A stretch of DNA of 64,000 nt from an uncultured Bacteroides sp. (GCF_963678425.1 NZ_OY782855.1:620001-684000), one strand, 5' to 3'. Positions 45,534 through 54,121 are shown, counted from the stretch's first letter. Notes: generated from the sequence alone by a model not told the origin. Numbers and translations: made by a program.

Positions 45534-46157
45534 ATGGAGATTATTTTAAAATATTTCCTCAATTTAACTGAAGAGCAGTGTCGTCAATTTACTGCTCTTT
45601 ATGATTTATACTTAGACTGGAATGCCAAAATCAATGTTATTTCCAGAAAAGATATCGAAAACTTGTATGAACACCATGTGCTTCATTCTATTGCAATAGC
45701 AAAGGTGATAGATTTCAAACCCGGAACTTCAGTTATGGATCTGGGTACAGGAGGAGGTTTCCCGGGTATTCCGCTGGCTATTCTCTTTCCGGAAACGAAA
45801 TTTCACCTGATGGACAGCATAGGAAAAAAGGTTCGTGTGGCTACTGAAGTGGCAAATGCCATTGGTCTGAAGAATGTAACCTTTAGACATGCCCGTGCGC
45901 AGGAAGAAAAACAGATGTTCGATTTTGTGGTAAGCCGTGCCGTGATGCCACTTTCCGATTTAATCGAGATAATAAAAAAGAATATTTCAAAGAAACAAAT
46001 TAATGCATTGCCCAACGGCCTCATTTGTCTCAAAGGAGGTGAACTGCAGCATGAAACATTGCCCTTTAAGAATAAAACAGTTATTTACAACATCAGCGAT
46101 TACTTTGAGGAAGAGTTTTTTGAGACAAAGAAGGTTGTGTATGTTCCATTAGTTTAA
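45534..46157 (+). CDS. rsmG: 16S rRNA (guanine-N7) methyltransferase
   Basis: Methylates G527 of 16S rRNA using S-adenosylmethionine; loss gives low-level streptomycin resistance in other bacteria. 207 residues, Rossmann fold. The SAM loop VMDLGTGGGFPGIPLAI is near residue 70, and N-terminal WNAKINVISRKD is typical of the family. The next gene follows by 12 bases. Confidence 0.94.
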   Translation: MEIILKYFLNLTEEQCRQFTALYDLYLDWNAKINVISRKDIENLYEHHVLHSIAIAKVIDFKPGTSVMDLGTGGGFPGIPLAILFPETKFHLMDSIGKKVRVATEVANAIGLKNVTFRHARAQEEKQMFDFVVSRAVMPLSDLIEIIKKNISKKQINALPNGLICLKGGELQHETLPFKNKTVIYNISDYFEEEFFETKKVVYVPLV

Positions 46158-46169
46158 AAATTTGCTTTT

Positions 46170-46808
46170 ATGAAAATAAAAAGATTTGAATTCAATATGT
46201 TTCCCGTGAATTGCTACGTACTCAGTGATGAAAGCAACGAAGCAGTAGTTATTGACCCGGGATGCTTTTATGAAGAAGAAAAACAGGCTCTTAAAAATTA
46301 TATAAACAGTAATGGACTTACCGTAAAACATCTGCTGAATACTCACTTACATTTGGATCATATATTTGGTAATCCTTTTATGCTACATGAGTATGGTTTG
46401 AAAGCGGAAGCTAACAAAGCGGATGAGTTCTGGCTTGAACAAGCACCTAAACAGTCGCGTATGTTTGGCTTTGAACTGAAAGAAGCTCCGGTGCCACTTG
46501 GCAGTTATATTTGCGATGGAGACATTATCTCCTTTGGCAAAGTCAGGTTGGAAGCCATTCATGTTCCGGGACATTCTCCGGGAAGTCTGGTCTTTTATTG
46601 CAAAGAAGAGAATTGCATGTTTTCCGGTGATGTTTTGTTTCAGGGAAGTATAGGACGTGCCGATCTGGCAAGAGGTAATTTTGACGAATTACTGGATAGT
46701 ATTTGCAGCCGCTTGTTTGTCTTGCCAAATGAAACTATAGTCTATCCCGGGCATGGCGCACCTACAACAATTGGAACCGAAAAAACCGAAAATCCTTTTT
46801 TCAGATAA
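46170..46808 (+). CDS. metallo-beta-lactamase-fold hydrolase (glyoxalase II-like)
   Basis: 212 residues. Metal ligands are THLHLDH (HxHxDH), HVPGHSPGS, SGDVLF and YPGHGAPT, the full set for a two-metal hydrolase. Single domain, cytosolic, of the short YcbL/GloB-like class. Thioester or related hydrolysis is likely but the substrate is unproven. Between rsmG (12 bases) and gcvP (44 bases). Confidence 0.9.
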   Translation: MKIKRFEFNMFPVNCYVLSDESNEAVVIDPGCFYEEEKQALKNYINSNGLTVKHLLNTHLHLDHIFGNPFMLHEYGLKAEANKADEFWLEQAPKQSRMFGFELKEAPVPLGSYICDGDIISFGKVRLEAIHVPGHSPGSLVFYCKEENCMFSGDVLFQGSIGRADLARGNFDELLDSICSRLFVLPNETIVYPGHGAPTTIGTEKTENPFFR

Positions 46809-46852
46809 AAAAGAAGATGGAATAACATAAATACTTTAAGTAATATAATACT

Positions 46853-49702
46853 ATGAAAACAGATCTATTATCCGGCCGGCATATCGGCATTGAAGAGAAA
46901 GATATGGAACACATGCTCTCTACCGTTGGCGTAAAAAACCTGGATGAACTGATTAACCAAACCATACCTTCAAATATTCGTTTAAAAAAACATCTGGATC
47001 TACCTGCGCCAATGACAGAACGTGACTATATAGAACACGTAAATGCATTGGGCGCAAAGAATAAGCTCTTTACTTCATATATAGGTATGGGGTGGTATGA
47101 CAGCATCACTCCTGCTGTGATTCAGAGAAATGTATTGGAAAACCCTGTATGGTATACTTCTTACACACCATATCAGTCTGAAGTTTCTCAGGGACGTTTG
47201 GAAGCATTGATGAATTTCCAGACTGTAATTACTGATCTGACTGCTATGCCGTTGGCAAACTGTTCATTACTCGACGAAGCAACTGCTGCTGCTGAAGCCG
47301 CTAACATGATGTTCGGTCTCCGTCCGCGTGATAAACAGAAGTCGGGTGCCAATGTACTTTTCGTAGACAAAAAAATATTTCCTCAGACACTTGCTGTAAT
47401 TAATACCCGTGCCGTTCCACAAGGAATAACTGTTAAAACAGGAAATTACAAAGAGTTTGAATTCACTCCCGATGTTTTTGGATGCATTGTACAGTATCCT
47501 AATTCAGATGGTAATGTGGAAAATTACCGGGAATTTACAGAAAAGGCACACGCAGCAGGATGTAAGGTTTCTGTGGCTGCAGATATTATGAGTTTGGTTC
47601 TGCTTGTTCCACCCGGAGAATGGGGAGCAGATATTGTGTTCGGTTCCACTCAGCGATTAGGTATCCCCATGTACTATGGAGGTCCTTCTGCTGCTTACTT
47701 TGCCACTCGGGATGAATTTAAAAGGAATATGCCAGGTCGTATTATCGGTTGGTCTAAAGACAAATACGGAAAACTGTGCTACCGCATGGCGCTGCAAACA
47801 CGTGAACAACATATTAAACGTGAAAAAGCTACATCCAATATTTGTACTTCGCAGGCATTGCTCGCTATCATGTCAGGTTTCTATGTAGTTTACCACGGAG
47901 CTGATGGCATGAAGAATATAGCCAGCCGAATTCATCAGACAACAACTTACATTAATAAGATTCTCAAAAAGTTAGGTTACAAACAGCATAACGAGCAATT
48001 CTTTGATACGCTTCGTTTGTCACTCAACGATCAGATATCAGTTCATCAGATACAGACCATTGCTCAAAATAAAGGAGTGAACTTCCGATATTTTAAAAAT
48101 GGTGATATTGGAATTAGTATTGATGAAACAACAAATATTCACGATGTGAATGTGCTTATTTCCATTTTCTCAATTGCAGCAGAAAAGGAACTTCCAGAAA
48201 TCATTTCAATACCAGAAACCGGTTCACTAAAAGAACATAACAAGCGCAAAAGTAGTTTTCTTACTCATCCGGTTTTCACACTGTACCACACAGAAACAGA
48301 AATGATGAGGTACATCAAACGTCTGGACCGGAAAGATATTTCATTGGCACATTCAATGATCTCTTTGGGATCTTGCACCATGAAACTTAATGCGGCTGCC
48401 GAGTTGTTCTCCTTATCAAATCCGGCTTTCGCAGGTCTTCATCCTTTCGCTCCTGAAGATCAGACAGAAGGCTTTAATGAACTTATCTATAACTTAGGTG
48501 AATATTTGAAGCAAATCACTGGTTTTGCAGGTGTTACATTCCAGCCAAATTCCGGTGCCGCAGGAGAGTATACAGGACTTCGTGTCATTCGTACATACCT
48601 TATAAGCAAAGGTAAAGGCAGTCGCAATAAAGTATTGATTCCTGCTTCAGCACACGGAACCAATCCGGCATCAGCTGTCCAGGCAGGATTCACACCGATA
48701 ATCTGTGCTTGTGATGAATTTGGTAACGTTGATATGGAAGATTTGCGTGCAAAAGCAGAAGAGAACCGTGAAGATCTGGCGGCTCTGATGATTACTTACC
48801 CTTCCACACATGGCATTTTTGAAAAGGAGATTAAAAAGATTTGTGAGATTATTCATTCTTGCGGAGCACAAGTCTATATGGACGGTGCAAACATGAATGC
48901 TCAGGTAGGATTTACCAATCCGGGAACCATTGGAGCAGACGTTTGCCATCTGAATCTTCATAAAACATTCGCTATTCCTCACGGCGGCGGCGGACCAGGT
49001 GTGGGACCAATTTGTGTAGCAAAGCATCTTGTTCCTTTCTTGCCTGAACATCCATTCAAAGGTGGCTCACAGAATACTGTTTCCTCTGCACCTTACGGAA
49101 GTGCCGGCGTTCTTCCTGTCTCTTACGGCTATATCCGCATGATGGGAATTGAAGGATTGAAAAAAGCTACAAGCATCGCCATTTTAAATGCCAATTACAT
49201 GGCTGCACGCCTGAGCGATAATTATGGAATTGTATATAGAGGTGCAAATGGTTTCGTAGGACATGAAATGATTCTGGAATGCCGCGACATCTATGAACAA
49301 ACAGGAATCTCAGAGAATGATATAGCTAAACGACTGATGGATTACGGTTATCATGCTCCTACCCTTTCGTTCCCTGTTCATGGCACATTGATGGTGGAAC
49401 CTACCGAAAGCGAAAGTTTAGCTGAGCTTGACAATTTTGTAGATGTGATGCATTCTATTTATCAGGAGATTCAGGAAGTTAAGAATGGAACTGCGAATAA
49501 AGAAGATAATGTTCTTGTAAACGCTCCGCATCCTGAATACGAAGTAGTAGCTGATAAATGGAACCATTGCTATTCCAGAGAGAAAGCAGCTTATCCAATA
49601 CCATCAGTACGCGAAAATAAGTTCTGGATTAACGTAGCCCGTGTGGATAACACACTGGGTGATCGTAAACTCCTAACAACAAGATACGAAACCTTTGAAT
49701 AA
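46853..49702 (+). CDS. gcvP: glycine dehydrogenase (decarboxylating), P protein
   Basis: PLP enzyme of the glycine cleavage system: decarboxylates glycine and passes the aminomethyl group to lipoylated GcvH. 949 residues, the fused single-chain form, with N- and C-terminal halves of the same fold. The PLP Lys is Lys704 in NLHKTFAIPHGGGGPG. No gcvT, gcvH or lpd lies next to it, and no glycine riboswitch was recognised upstream. lipB at 35223 acts in the lipoate supply this system needs. Confidence 0.96.
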   Translation: MKTDLLSGRHIGIEEKDMEHMLSTVGVKNLDELINQTIPSNIRLKKHLDLPAPMTERDYIEHVNALGAKNKLFTSYIGMGWYDSITPAVIQRNVLENPVWYTSYTPYQSEVSQGRLEALMNFQTVITDLTAMPLANCSLLDEATAAAEAANMMFGLRPRDKQKSGANVLFVDKKIFPQTLAVINTRAVPQGITVKTGNYKEFEFTPDVFGCIVQYPNSDGNVENYREFTEKAHAAGCKVSVAADIMSLVLLVPPGEWGADIVFGSTQRLGIPMYYGGPSAAYFATRDEFKRNMPGRIIGWSKDKYGKLCYRMALQTREQHIKREKATSNICTSQALLAIMSGFYVVYHGADGMKNIASRIHQTTTYINKILKKLGYKQHNEQFFDTLRLSLNDQISVHQIQTIAQNKGVNFRYFKNGDIGISIDETTNIHDVNVLISIFSIAAEKELPEIISIPETGSLKEHNKRKSSFLTHPVFTLYHTETEMMRYIKRLDRKDISLAHSMISLGSCTMKLNAAAELFSLSNPAFAGLHPFAPEDQTEGFNELIYNLGEYLKQITGFAGVTFQPNSGAAGEYTGLRVIRTYLISKGKGSRNKVLIPASAHGTNPASAVQAGFTPIICACDEFGNVDMEDLRAKAEENREDLAALMITYPSTHGIFEKEIKKICEIIHSCGAQVYMDGANMNAQVGFTNPGTIGADVCHLNLHKTFAIPHGGGGPGVGPICVAKHLVPFLPEHPFKGGSQNTVSSAPYGSAGVLPVSYGYIRMMGIEGLKKATSIAILNANYMAARLSDNYGIVYRGANGFVGHEMILECRDIYEQTGISENDIAKRLMDYGYHAPTLSFPVHGTLMVEPTESESLAELDNFVDVMHSIYQEIQEVKNGTANKEDNVLVNAPHPEYEVVADKWNHCYSREKAAYPIPSVRENKFWINVARVDNTLGDRKLLTTRYETFE

Positions 49703-49713
49703 ATAGGTCAATT

Positions 49714-49754
49714 AAAAAGCCGGATATTCTTATAATTTGAATATCCGGCTTTTT
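49714..49754. terminator. strong intrinsic terminator after gcvP
   Basis: Sixteen-base perfect arms, AAAAAGCCGGATATTC (49714-49729) and 49739-49754, with a 9-base loop and terminal T run. Confidence 0.88.
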
Positions 49755-49762
49755 GTTATTTG

Positions 49763-49863
49763 TACATATAACACAACCGATACAATCTATATATCTGTAT
49801 ATTAATTTGTTAGTTCTTTGTAAATCGATTGTAAATACGGAAGCTATTTTTGATCATTGAGCA
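49763..49863 (+). repeat. imperfect direct repeat, copy 1
   Basis: About 100 bases matching 50884-51000, including CAATCTATATA, TTTGTAAATC and ACGGA-GCT-TTTTT at the same order and near the same spacing. Copy 2 has about 14 extra bases in the middle. Confidence 0.6.
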
Positions 49864-49918
49864 ACTCTTAAATGTGCAAAGATTCATTTTAAAAATAGTA
49901 TCTCAGTTATAACTATTA

Positions 49919-49951
49919 AAAAACAAATCCCGCTATTTTCATAACGGGATT
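49919..49951 (-). terminator. minus-strand intrinsic terminator
   Basis: AATCCCG (49926-49932) with CGGGATT (49945-49951); on the minus strand the stem is followed by TGTTTTTTAA. It ends the small gene at 49963. Confidence 0.75.
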
Positions 49952-49962
49952 GAACTGTCTAA

Positions 49963-50193
49963 TTAGTTAGCTTCCTCTTTATTCTTTTTCGCTGCCTTTT
50001 GATAAAGTTCTTCTTGTAGCATCATAAACTCTGCAACAAGTTCAATAGGTATACCTGCATCATCATTACCTTCGGCATTGGCCATAAAACGTTGAAGATC
50101 TTTTAAGATAGAGAGGTATTGCTGCATTCCTGGTTCATAAGGACTTAAAGAGTTTACTATTATATCTCTTTTCGTTGATTTAGTGTAATCCAT
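49963..50193 (-). CDS. small hypothetical protein
   Basis: 76 residues from MDYTKSTKRDIIVNSL. A longer frame from 50238 crosses the -7 element at 50215-50222, so it is not the start. No Cys, signal or membrane segment. It is acidic to neutral, mainly helical, with a Lys-rich C-terminus (YQKAAKKNKEEAN). Monocistronic with own promoter and terminator. I do not recognise a family. Confidence 0.72.
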   Translation of the reverse strand: MDYTKSTKRDIIVNSLSPYEPGMQQYLSILKDLQRFMANAEGNDDAGIPIELVAEFMMLQEELYQKAAKKNKEEAN

Positions 50194-50214
50194 TTTTGTG
50201 TATTTAAATTTCAG

Positions 50215-50222
50215 CAAAGATA
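50215..50222 (-). promoter_or_regulatory. -7 promoter element deciding the 50193 start
   Basis: Reads TATCTTTG on the minus strand, 21 bases before the ATG at 50193. Confidence 0.6.
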
Positions 50223-50424
50223 AATATTTTTCTTTCACTTTAAAATTTTTTAGTACTTTTTTTTCGAAAAATTTATTCTTTATTTTATTTCATTATAACA
50301 TAAGTGGTTCACGTTATTTAGTTATGTATTCCGTATTGAGAAGTTAAGCCATTCTGTTGGTCGTTAATTTATTGGAATACAATAAAATGTGCAGTTCACA
50401 AGGTATAATTTACTAGATTTTTTC

Positions 50425-50432
50425 TATATTTG
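50425..50432 (+). promoter_or_regulatory. -7 promoter element for DUF3795 gene
   Basis: TATATTTG, exact consensus, 41 bases before the ATG at 50474. Confidence 0.6.
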
Positions 50433-50473
50433 CATGCAGAAGTTTAAAAAACAGAAATAGTTATATCCAAATA

Positions 50474-50821
50474 ATGAAACAATTAATAGCATGTTGCGGA
50501 TTAGATTGCGAAAGTTGCGATGCCCGCATAGCCACTGTCGGAAATGACAATGAGTTAAGAGAAAAAACCGCTCAAAAGTGGAGTGTAATGAACAATGCAC
50601 CAGAGATTACGGCAGCAACCATAAATTGTATGGGCTGCCGTGCAGACGGAGCGAAATTTGCATATTGCAGCGATTATTGCGAGATACGCAAATGTGTATA
50701 TGAAAAAGGATTTAATACCTGTGCAGACTGTAAAGAATTGGGTAATTGCCCTATTGTAGGTCCTATTTTTCAGCATACTCCTAGCGCAAAAGAAAATCTT
50801 CTATCTTCGAGAACTATTTGA
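50474..50821 (+). CDS. DUF3795 Cys-rich protein
   Basis: 115 residues with about a dozen Cys in the DUF3795 order: CCGLDCESCDA at the N-terminus, CMGCRADG, YCSDYCEIRKCVYEKGFNTC, ADCKELGNCP. Predicted cytosolic and likely to bind zinc or another metal; function unknown. Its C-terminus after the last Cys is short. Confidence 0.85.
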   Translation: MKQLIACCGLDCESCDARIATVGNDNELREKTAQKWSVMNNAPEITAATINCMGCRADGAKFAYCSDYCEIRKCVYEKGFNTCADCKELGNCPIVGPIFQHTPSAKENLLSSRTI

Positions 50822-50883
50822 AGCCCGAAAGCTCTCCGGAAATATCAAAGACGTGTCTTTTTCAAAATCAACAAACTCATTTA

Positions 50884-51000
50884 TACATGTAATACAACTG
50901 ATTCAATCTATATAGCTATAAATTAGGTTATTAAACTGTTGTAAAAAGAATCTTTGTAAATCTATTGTAAAAACGGAGGCTCTTTTTCGATAATTAAGCT
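50884..51000 (+). repeat. imperfect direct repeat, copy 2
   Basis: Partner of 49763-49863. Ends just before the short ORF at 51048. Confidence 0.6.
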
Positions 51001-51047
51001 AATATCGTAAATACAAATATACAATATCTTAATATAAACCTGCAACC

Positions 51048-51140
51048 ATGAACAAAAAAACTGCTAGCTCGAAAGCTAATAGGCAAAACACTACAGACAT
51101 AAGGAACCTCTACTCTTGCAAAGGCAACATTTATCTATAA
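51048..51140 (+). CDS. 30-residue ORF, part of a repeated short element
   Basis: Encodes MNKKTASSKANRQNTTDIRN followed by LYSCKGNIYL. A related stretch at 52317-52390 keeps K-T-A-x-S-K-A-N-R and, in another frame, IRNLYSCK with synonymous changes. That suggests past selection as protein, though the second copy is frame-shifted. No clear promoter. Function unknown; it could also be a non-coding repeat. Confidence 0.35.
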   Translation: MNKKTASSKANRQNTTDIRNLYSCKGNIYL

Positions 51141-51147
51141 CATATTG

Positions 51148-52236
51148 TCATTTAGTTATTTCTTCATATGGCACAAAATCAAAATCTAATTGTTGATATT
51201 GTTTAGGGTATGCTTTATCTAAATTGTGCATGAATGTCGGCCAATTATTATTAGAAATTCTACCTATTGCCATTACCCCTGAAATATGTTCTCTTAGACG
51301 TGGGTGCCCAATCTCTTCTGATAAGAATTGATGGTATCTATAAGGCCTATTCCCATTTTCATTTTTAGGATTTTTCTTCTTTAATTCCGTAAAAACTTGA
51401 GGCGCAAGTCTCTCGTATACAATATCGTTAATCCATGTTCCTACAATTCCAGGTCTCTGACTAGTTATAGTCCAGCTCCAACCTCTCATTTTATAGATCA
51501 TCTCAAAGAAATTATCATCAAAAGTTTTAACCCACCTCGAAGCCTCTTGAGACATGAAATTAGCTAGAAATTGCTGCAGCTCATCTTTCGCTCTATTTTT
51601 ATCTTTATTGTATCCTGTTACTTCATCAACTAAAGCCACAATACCGACTTTAGCTACAGAGCGGATAATAATATTGGCATTCTTTACATAAGTTTCATTT
51701 ATTGATAGTTCCCGGGATCTATCTGCGTCTATTATTGCATTGCAAAGATCTATAAGCAAAGTAACCTCGTACCCATATGTATTTGACTGCGAGCCACTTG
51801 ATGATGGTCTTTCAAATTTAATGGGGTTATTTAATTTATCTAATGTCTCGGGATGCAAACACATTACTATTGCCTTGCTATTGACGAATTTTGATAACCA
51901 TGTTCCAGATGAATTAGGACTTGCGCCTAATGCACTTTGAACACCTCTTCCAGAAAAAACACGAGTTCCGTCTTCTAAAACATAACAAGGTAGTTCCAAT
52001 GAACCTAAATGCAGTGGAGTCTTATCAGATCCATATTTAGCCTTTAATACTTTTTCCCTTACAATAAGATCTTCATTACTTACATTTAAGGCTTTAGCAA
52101 TTTTGCTAACTGTTGAATTTGTTGTATTACCATTTATAGCTTTACTTAATCCAACTTCAGTCATTCCAATTTTTTCCGCTAATTCTTTTTGAGTTATACC
52201 TTTCTCTTTTAGAACATCTTTAATTCTATTCTTCAT
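51148..52236 (-). CDS. HTH plus P63C-domain protein
   Basis: 362 residues. N-terminal XRE-type helix-turn-helix (about 6-58: ITQKELAEKIGMTEVGLSKAI). Then about 70-340 a P63C-type domain, recognisable by LPCYVLEDGTRVFSGRGVQSALG and NRPYRYHQFLSEEIGHPRLREH. Such proteins occur in prophages and islands as putative regulators; the P63C function is unknown. An own promoter (minus TATATTTG at 52260-52267) and a 20-bp palindrome directly upstream suggest autoregulation. Confidence 0.85.
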   Translation of the reverse strand: MKNRIKDVLKEKGITQKELAEKIGMTEVGLSKAINGNTTNSTVSKIAKALNVSNEDLIVREKVLKAKYGSDKTPLHLGSLELPCYVLEDGTRVFSGRGVQSALGASPNSSGTWLSKFVNSKAIVMCLHPETLDKLNNPIKFERPSSSGSQSNTYGYEVTLLIDLCNAIIDADRSRELSINETYVKNANIIIRSVAKVGIVALVDEVTGYNKDKNRAKDELQQFLANFMSQEASRWVKTFDDNFFEMIYKMRGWSWTITSQRPGIVGTWINDIVYERLAPQVFTELKKKNPKNENGNRPYRYHQFLSEEIGHPRLREHISGVMAIGRISNNNWPTFMHNLDKAYPKQYQQLDFDFVPYEEITK

Positions 52237-52259
52237 GATATTAAGTTTAATAATTTATG

Positions 52260-52292
52260 CAAATATAAGAATTTAGTTTAATATTAAACTAA
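52260..52292 (-). promoter_or_regulatory. promoter and operator of the P63C regulator
   Basis: -7 element (52260-52267 on the minus strand) followed upstream by a perfect 20-bp palindrome (52273-52292, half-site TTAGTTTAAT) covering the -33 region. A further AGTTTAATA half-site lies at 52244-52252 between the -7 element and the ATG. Confidence 0.6.
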
Positions 52293-52316
52293 TTAATCCG
52301 ACAATTTATACTATAT

Positions 52317-52390
52317 AAAAAACTGCTAACTCAAAAGCTAACAGGCTTAAATCTAATACTTATAATAATAAGGAACCTCTACTCTTGTAA
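52317..52390 (+). repeat. second copy of the short repeated element
   Basis: Matches 51055-51122: AAAAAACTGCTA-CTC-AAAGC at the left end and ATAAGGAACCTCTACTCTTG at the right end, with a variable middle longer by about six bases. Confidence 0.65.
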
Positions 52391-52654
52391 GACTACGAAT
52401 CCTTTATTGTAATGAACTCAGTATTAAAAATTTTCTTATATATATTTTTACTAAACAATAATTTAGAATATTTTCTTTGTAAGAAGAGAATCAAACCAAG
52501 AACTACACAAACAAAAAATTCCGCTATTATCATAACAAGATTAAACTTGCCGAATAATAAAAAAACATCTGCTTCTGCAAAAGTAGTTAATTTTCAAATA
52601 TTTTTTTTAGAAGCCAAACAATTATGAAGGGCAACCTGATTCCTAGTATAATAG

Positions 52655-52800
52655 AAAAACCCCAAACACAGGATTTTTGATACCAGTTCAATTAGTTCTT
52701 CTCAACTGGATAAGGCATGCAAATAGTATCGTTTCGAAAGATGCTATTCCGTAGTAGTCTGCTTTCCACATAGTATCATCATAATAAAACGTGAATTCTT
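52655..52800 (-). pseudogene. decayed copy of the phage spanin-like gene
   Basis: Translating the minus strand gives DDTMWKADYY, then in another frame RNSIFRNDTICMPYPVEKN-stop-LNWYQKSC. This matches RDSIFKRDTIRVPYPVEKQ and KLNWFQKTC of the intact gene at 53726. There is a frameshift and an in-frame stop. No other gene is convincing between 52300 and 52940. Confidence 0.75.
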
Positions 52801-52938
52801 CAGTGTATTCAATCAATATTCTTTTTCCTTTTTACACTACTGATATTATGTAAATATACAGCCTATATACTTATTATTAAAACTTAAATATTTTATAAAT
52901 AATATTTAAATGTATTTTTTTATTTAAAAATAAAATGA

Positions 52939-52946
52939 TACATTTG
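52939..52946 (+). promoter_or_regulatory. -7 promoter element for HMA-like membrane gene
   Basis: TACATTTG, exact consensus. It overlaps the longest ORF start, so ATG 52979 is preferred. Confidence 0.55.
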
Positions 52947-52978
52947 TGATGCTAAATTATACTACTAAATCTGAATAT

Positions 52979-53590
52979 ATGGAAGAAATTTTTTTTTTCA
53001 TTTTAAAATTGGAATCCAGAAGGAAAGCAAAAAGGATTGAACATATTATAAAAACACAGCTTGGTGTGAATTCTGTAAACATCGATTTTAAAAACCGATT
53101 GATGAAGATAAATTTTGATCCAAACAAAATTTCAGTTGAGTATATGGCTCTTCTTATTCATTCAATGGGTGCTGATATGGTTCTTAGTGAACATGAAGCT
53201 AGTTTTTGGAAAAATCAACTAGGTAACTATTTTATTTTAAAGAAAAGAAGAAAAATTCTTTATTTACTTTCATCAATAGCTATGATCGCTCTTATAATGC
53301 ATTCTTCATATTGGCTTTTATTGGGTTTTTCAATATTTATATTTATTTTTTATTTATCTCTATTTATTTACCAATCAAATAAGCATTTTTTTCGATCATT
53401 TTGGAAAATTGATAAGATAGGTATAATATCATGGTTTCTATTTACAGCTTTAGGAGTTGCAGGCTTATACTATCATAGGGCTTATGATTTAGTTTCCATC
53501 TTATTCTTTATTTCTATTCTTATAGTTGAATCCATTACAATTTACAGATGGTTTAATGAAAAAAAATCTGCAGAATTTGATTTACTATAA
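52979..53590 (+). CDS. orphan HMA-like domain plus membrane helices, no ATPase
   Basis: 203 residues. Residues about 4-70 align with the heavy-metal-associated domain, but both metal Cys are lost: GMxCxxC corresponds to KLESRRK (Ser13, Lys16). The rest of the fold (RIEHIIKTQLGVNSVNIDF) is kept. After it come four or five hydrophobic helices (about 93-195), as at the start of a P1B ATPase, with no actuator, phosphorylation or nucleotide domains. It is very AT-rich, sits between a phage remnant and the prophage lysis end, and is on the strand opposite to the phage genes. The role is unknown; a membrane-acting accessory gene is possible. Confidence 0.75.
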   Translation: MEEIFFFILKLESRRKAKRIEHIIKTQLGVNSVNIDFKNRLMKINFDPNKISVEYMALLIHSMGADMVLSEHEASFWKNQLGNYFILKKRRKILYLLSSIAMIALIMHSSYWLLLGFSIFIFIFYLSLFIYQSNKHFFRSFWKIDKIGIISWFLFTALGVAGLYYHRAYDLVSILFFISILIVESITIYRWFNEKKSAEFDLL

Positions 53591-53597
53591 ATAACTA

Positions 53598-53679
53598 TTA
53601 GTGTCCGATAGGCTTAATGTCTTACCTATTCTTGCCTGACACTAAGAAATCCCTGCCATGTAATTCTCATAACAGGGAT
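53598..53679. terminator. two converging terminator hairpins
   Basis: TTAGTGTC/GACACTAA (53598-53605, 53638-53645) after the HMA-like gene, and ATCCCTG/CAGGGAT (53649-53655, 53673-53679) closing the phage late operon. They mark the left limit of recognisable intact phage genes. Confidence 0.6.
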
Positions 53680-53725
53680 ACATTTATTTTTTATGAAATA
53701 AGAGACTTCTACTACTTCAAACGTA

Positions 53726-54121
53726 CTAAATCTTTAGATATTTCTTCTTTAATAGCCAGATAATAATGTATAAAATGATAGCTATTAGTATAGAAGAAAA
53801 CGCATACACACATGTTTTTTGAAACCAATTAAGCTTGTTAGTCACAATTTGTTTTTCAACCGGATAAGGTACACGAATCGTATCACGCTTAAATATGCTG
53901 TCTCGTTGCAACCTATCTTTATAGACTATTCGATATTTCTCTTTGAACACGGTATCACCCTTAACAGCAAAATATATACTATCTAGCACATGCACACTAT
54001 CAGACTTAATCCGATCTTTATTTTCGATCTTAACCGATTGAACGGGTACATAAATTGTTTTAGTTCCTGCACAACTTGCAAGGATAAACACAATAAAAAT
54101 CAAAATTATTTTTCTTCCCAT
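53726..54121 (-). CDS. candidate unimolecular spanin
   Basis: 131 residues from MGRKIILIFI; an earlier Met (54136) lies inside the endolysin frame. Lipoprotein signal with lipobox LASC (Cys17), then a charged, beta-prone region with repeated D-S/D-T patterns (DSVHVLDSIYF, DTVFKEKYR, DSIFKRDTIRV). A C-terminal membrane helix (about 104-125) and a Lys tail close it. An outer-membrane lipid anchor plus an inner-membrane C-terminal helix is the architecture of u-spanins such as T1 gp11, which fuse the two membranes at lysis. It overlaps the endolysin gene by 16 bases. Function inferred from architecture and position. Confidence 0.6.
   Translation of the reverse strand: MGRKIILIFIVFILASCAGTKTIYVPVQSVKIENKDRIKSDSVHVLDSIYFAVKGDTVFKEKYRIVYKDRLQRDSIFKRDTIRVPYPVEKQIVTNKLNWFQKTCVYAFSSILIAIILYIIIWLLKKKYLKI

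Noticed and set aside
46809..46852. Glycine riboswitch before gcvP
   Set aside because: The gap is only 44 bases, too short for a tandem or single glycine aptamer.
52412..52627. Plus-strand ORF of 71 residues
   Set aside because: Composition looks like translated AT-rich spacer; no family resemblance. The region contains a decayed terminator-like stretch and lies beside phage remnants.
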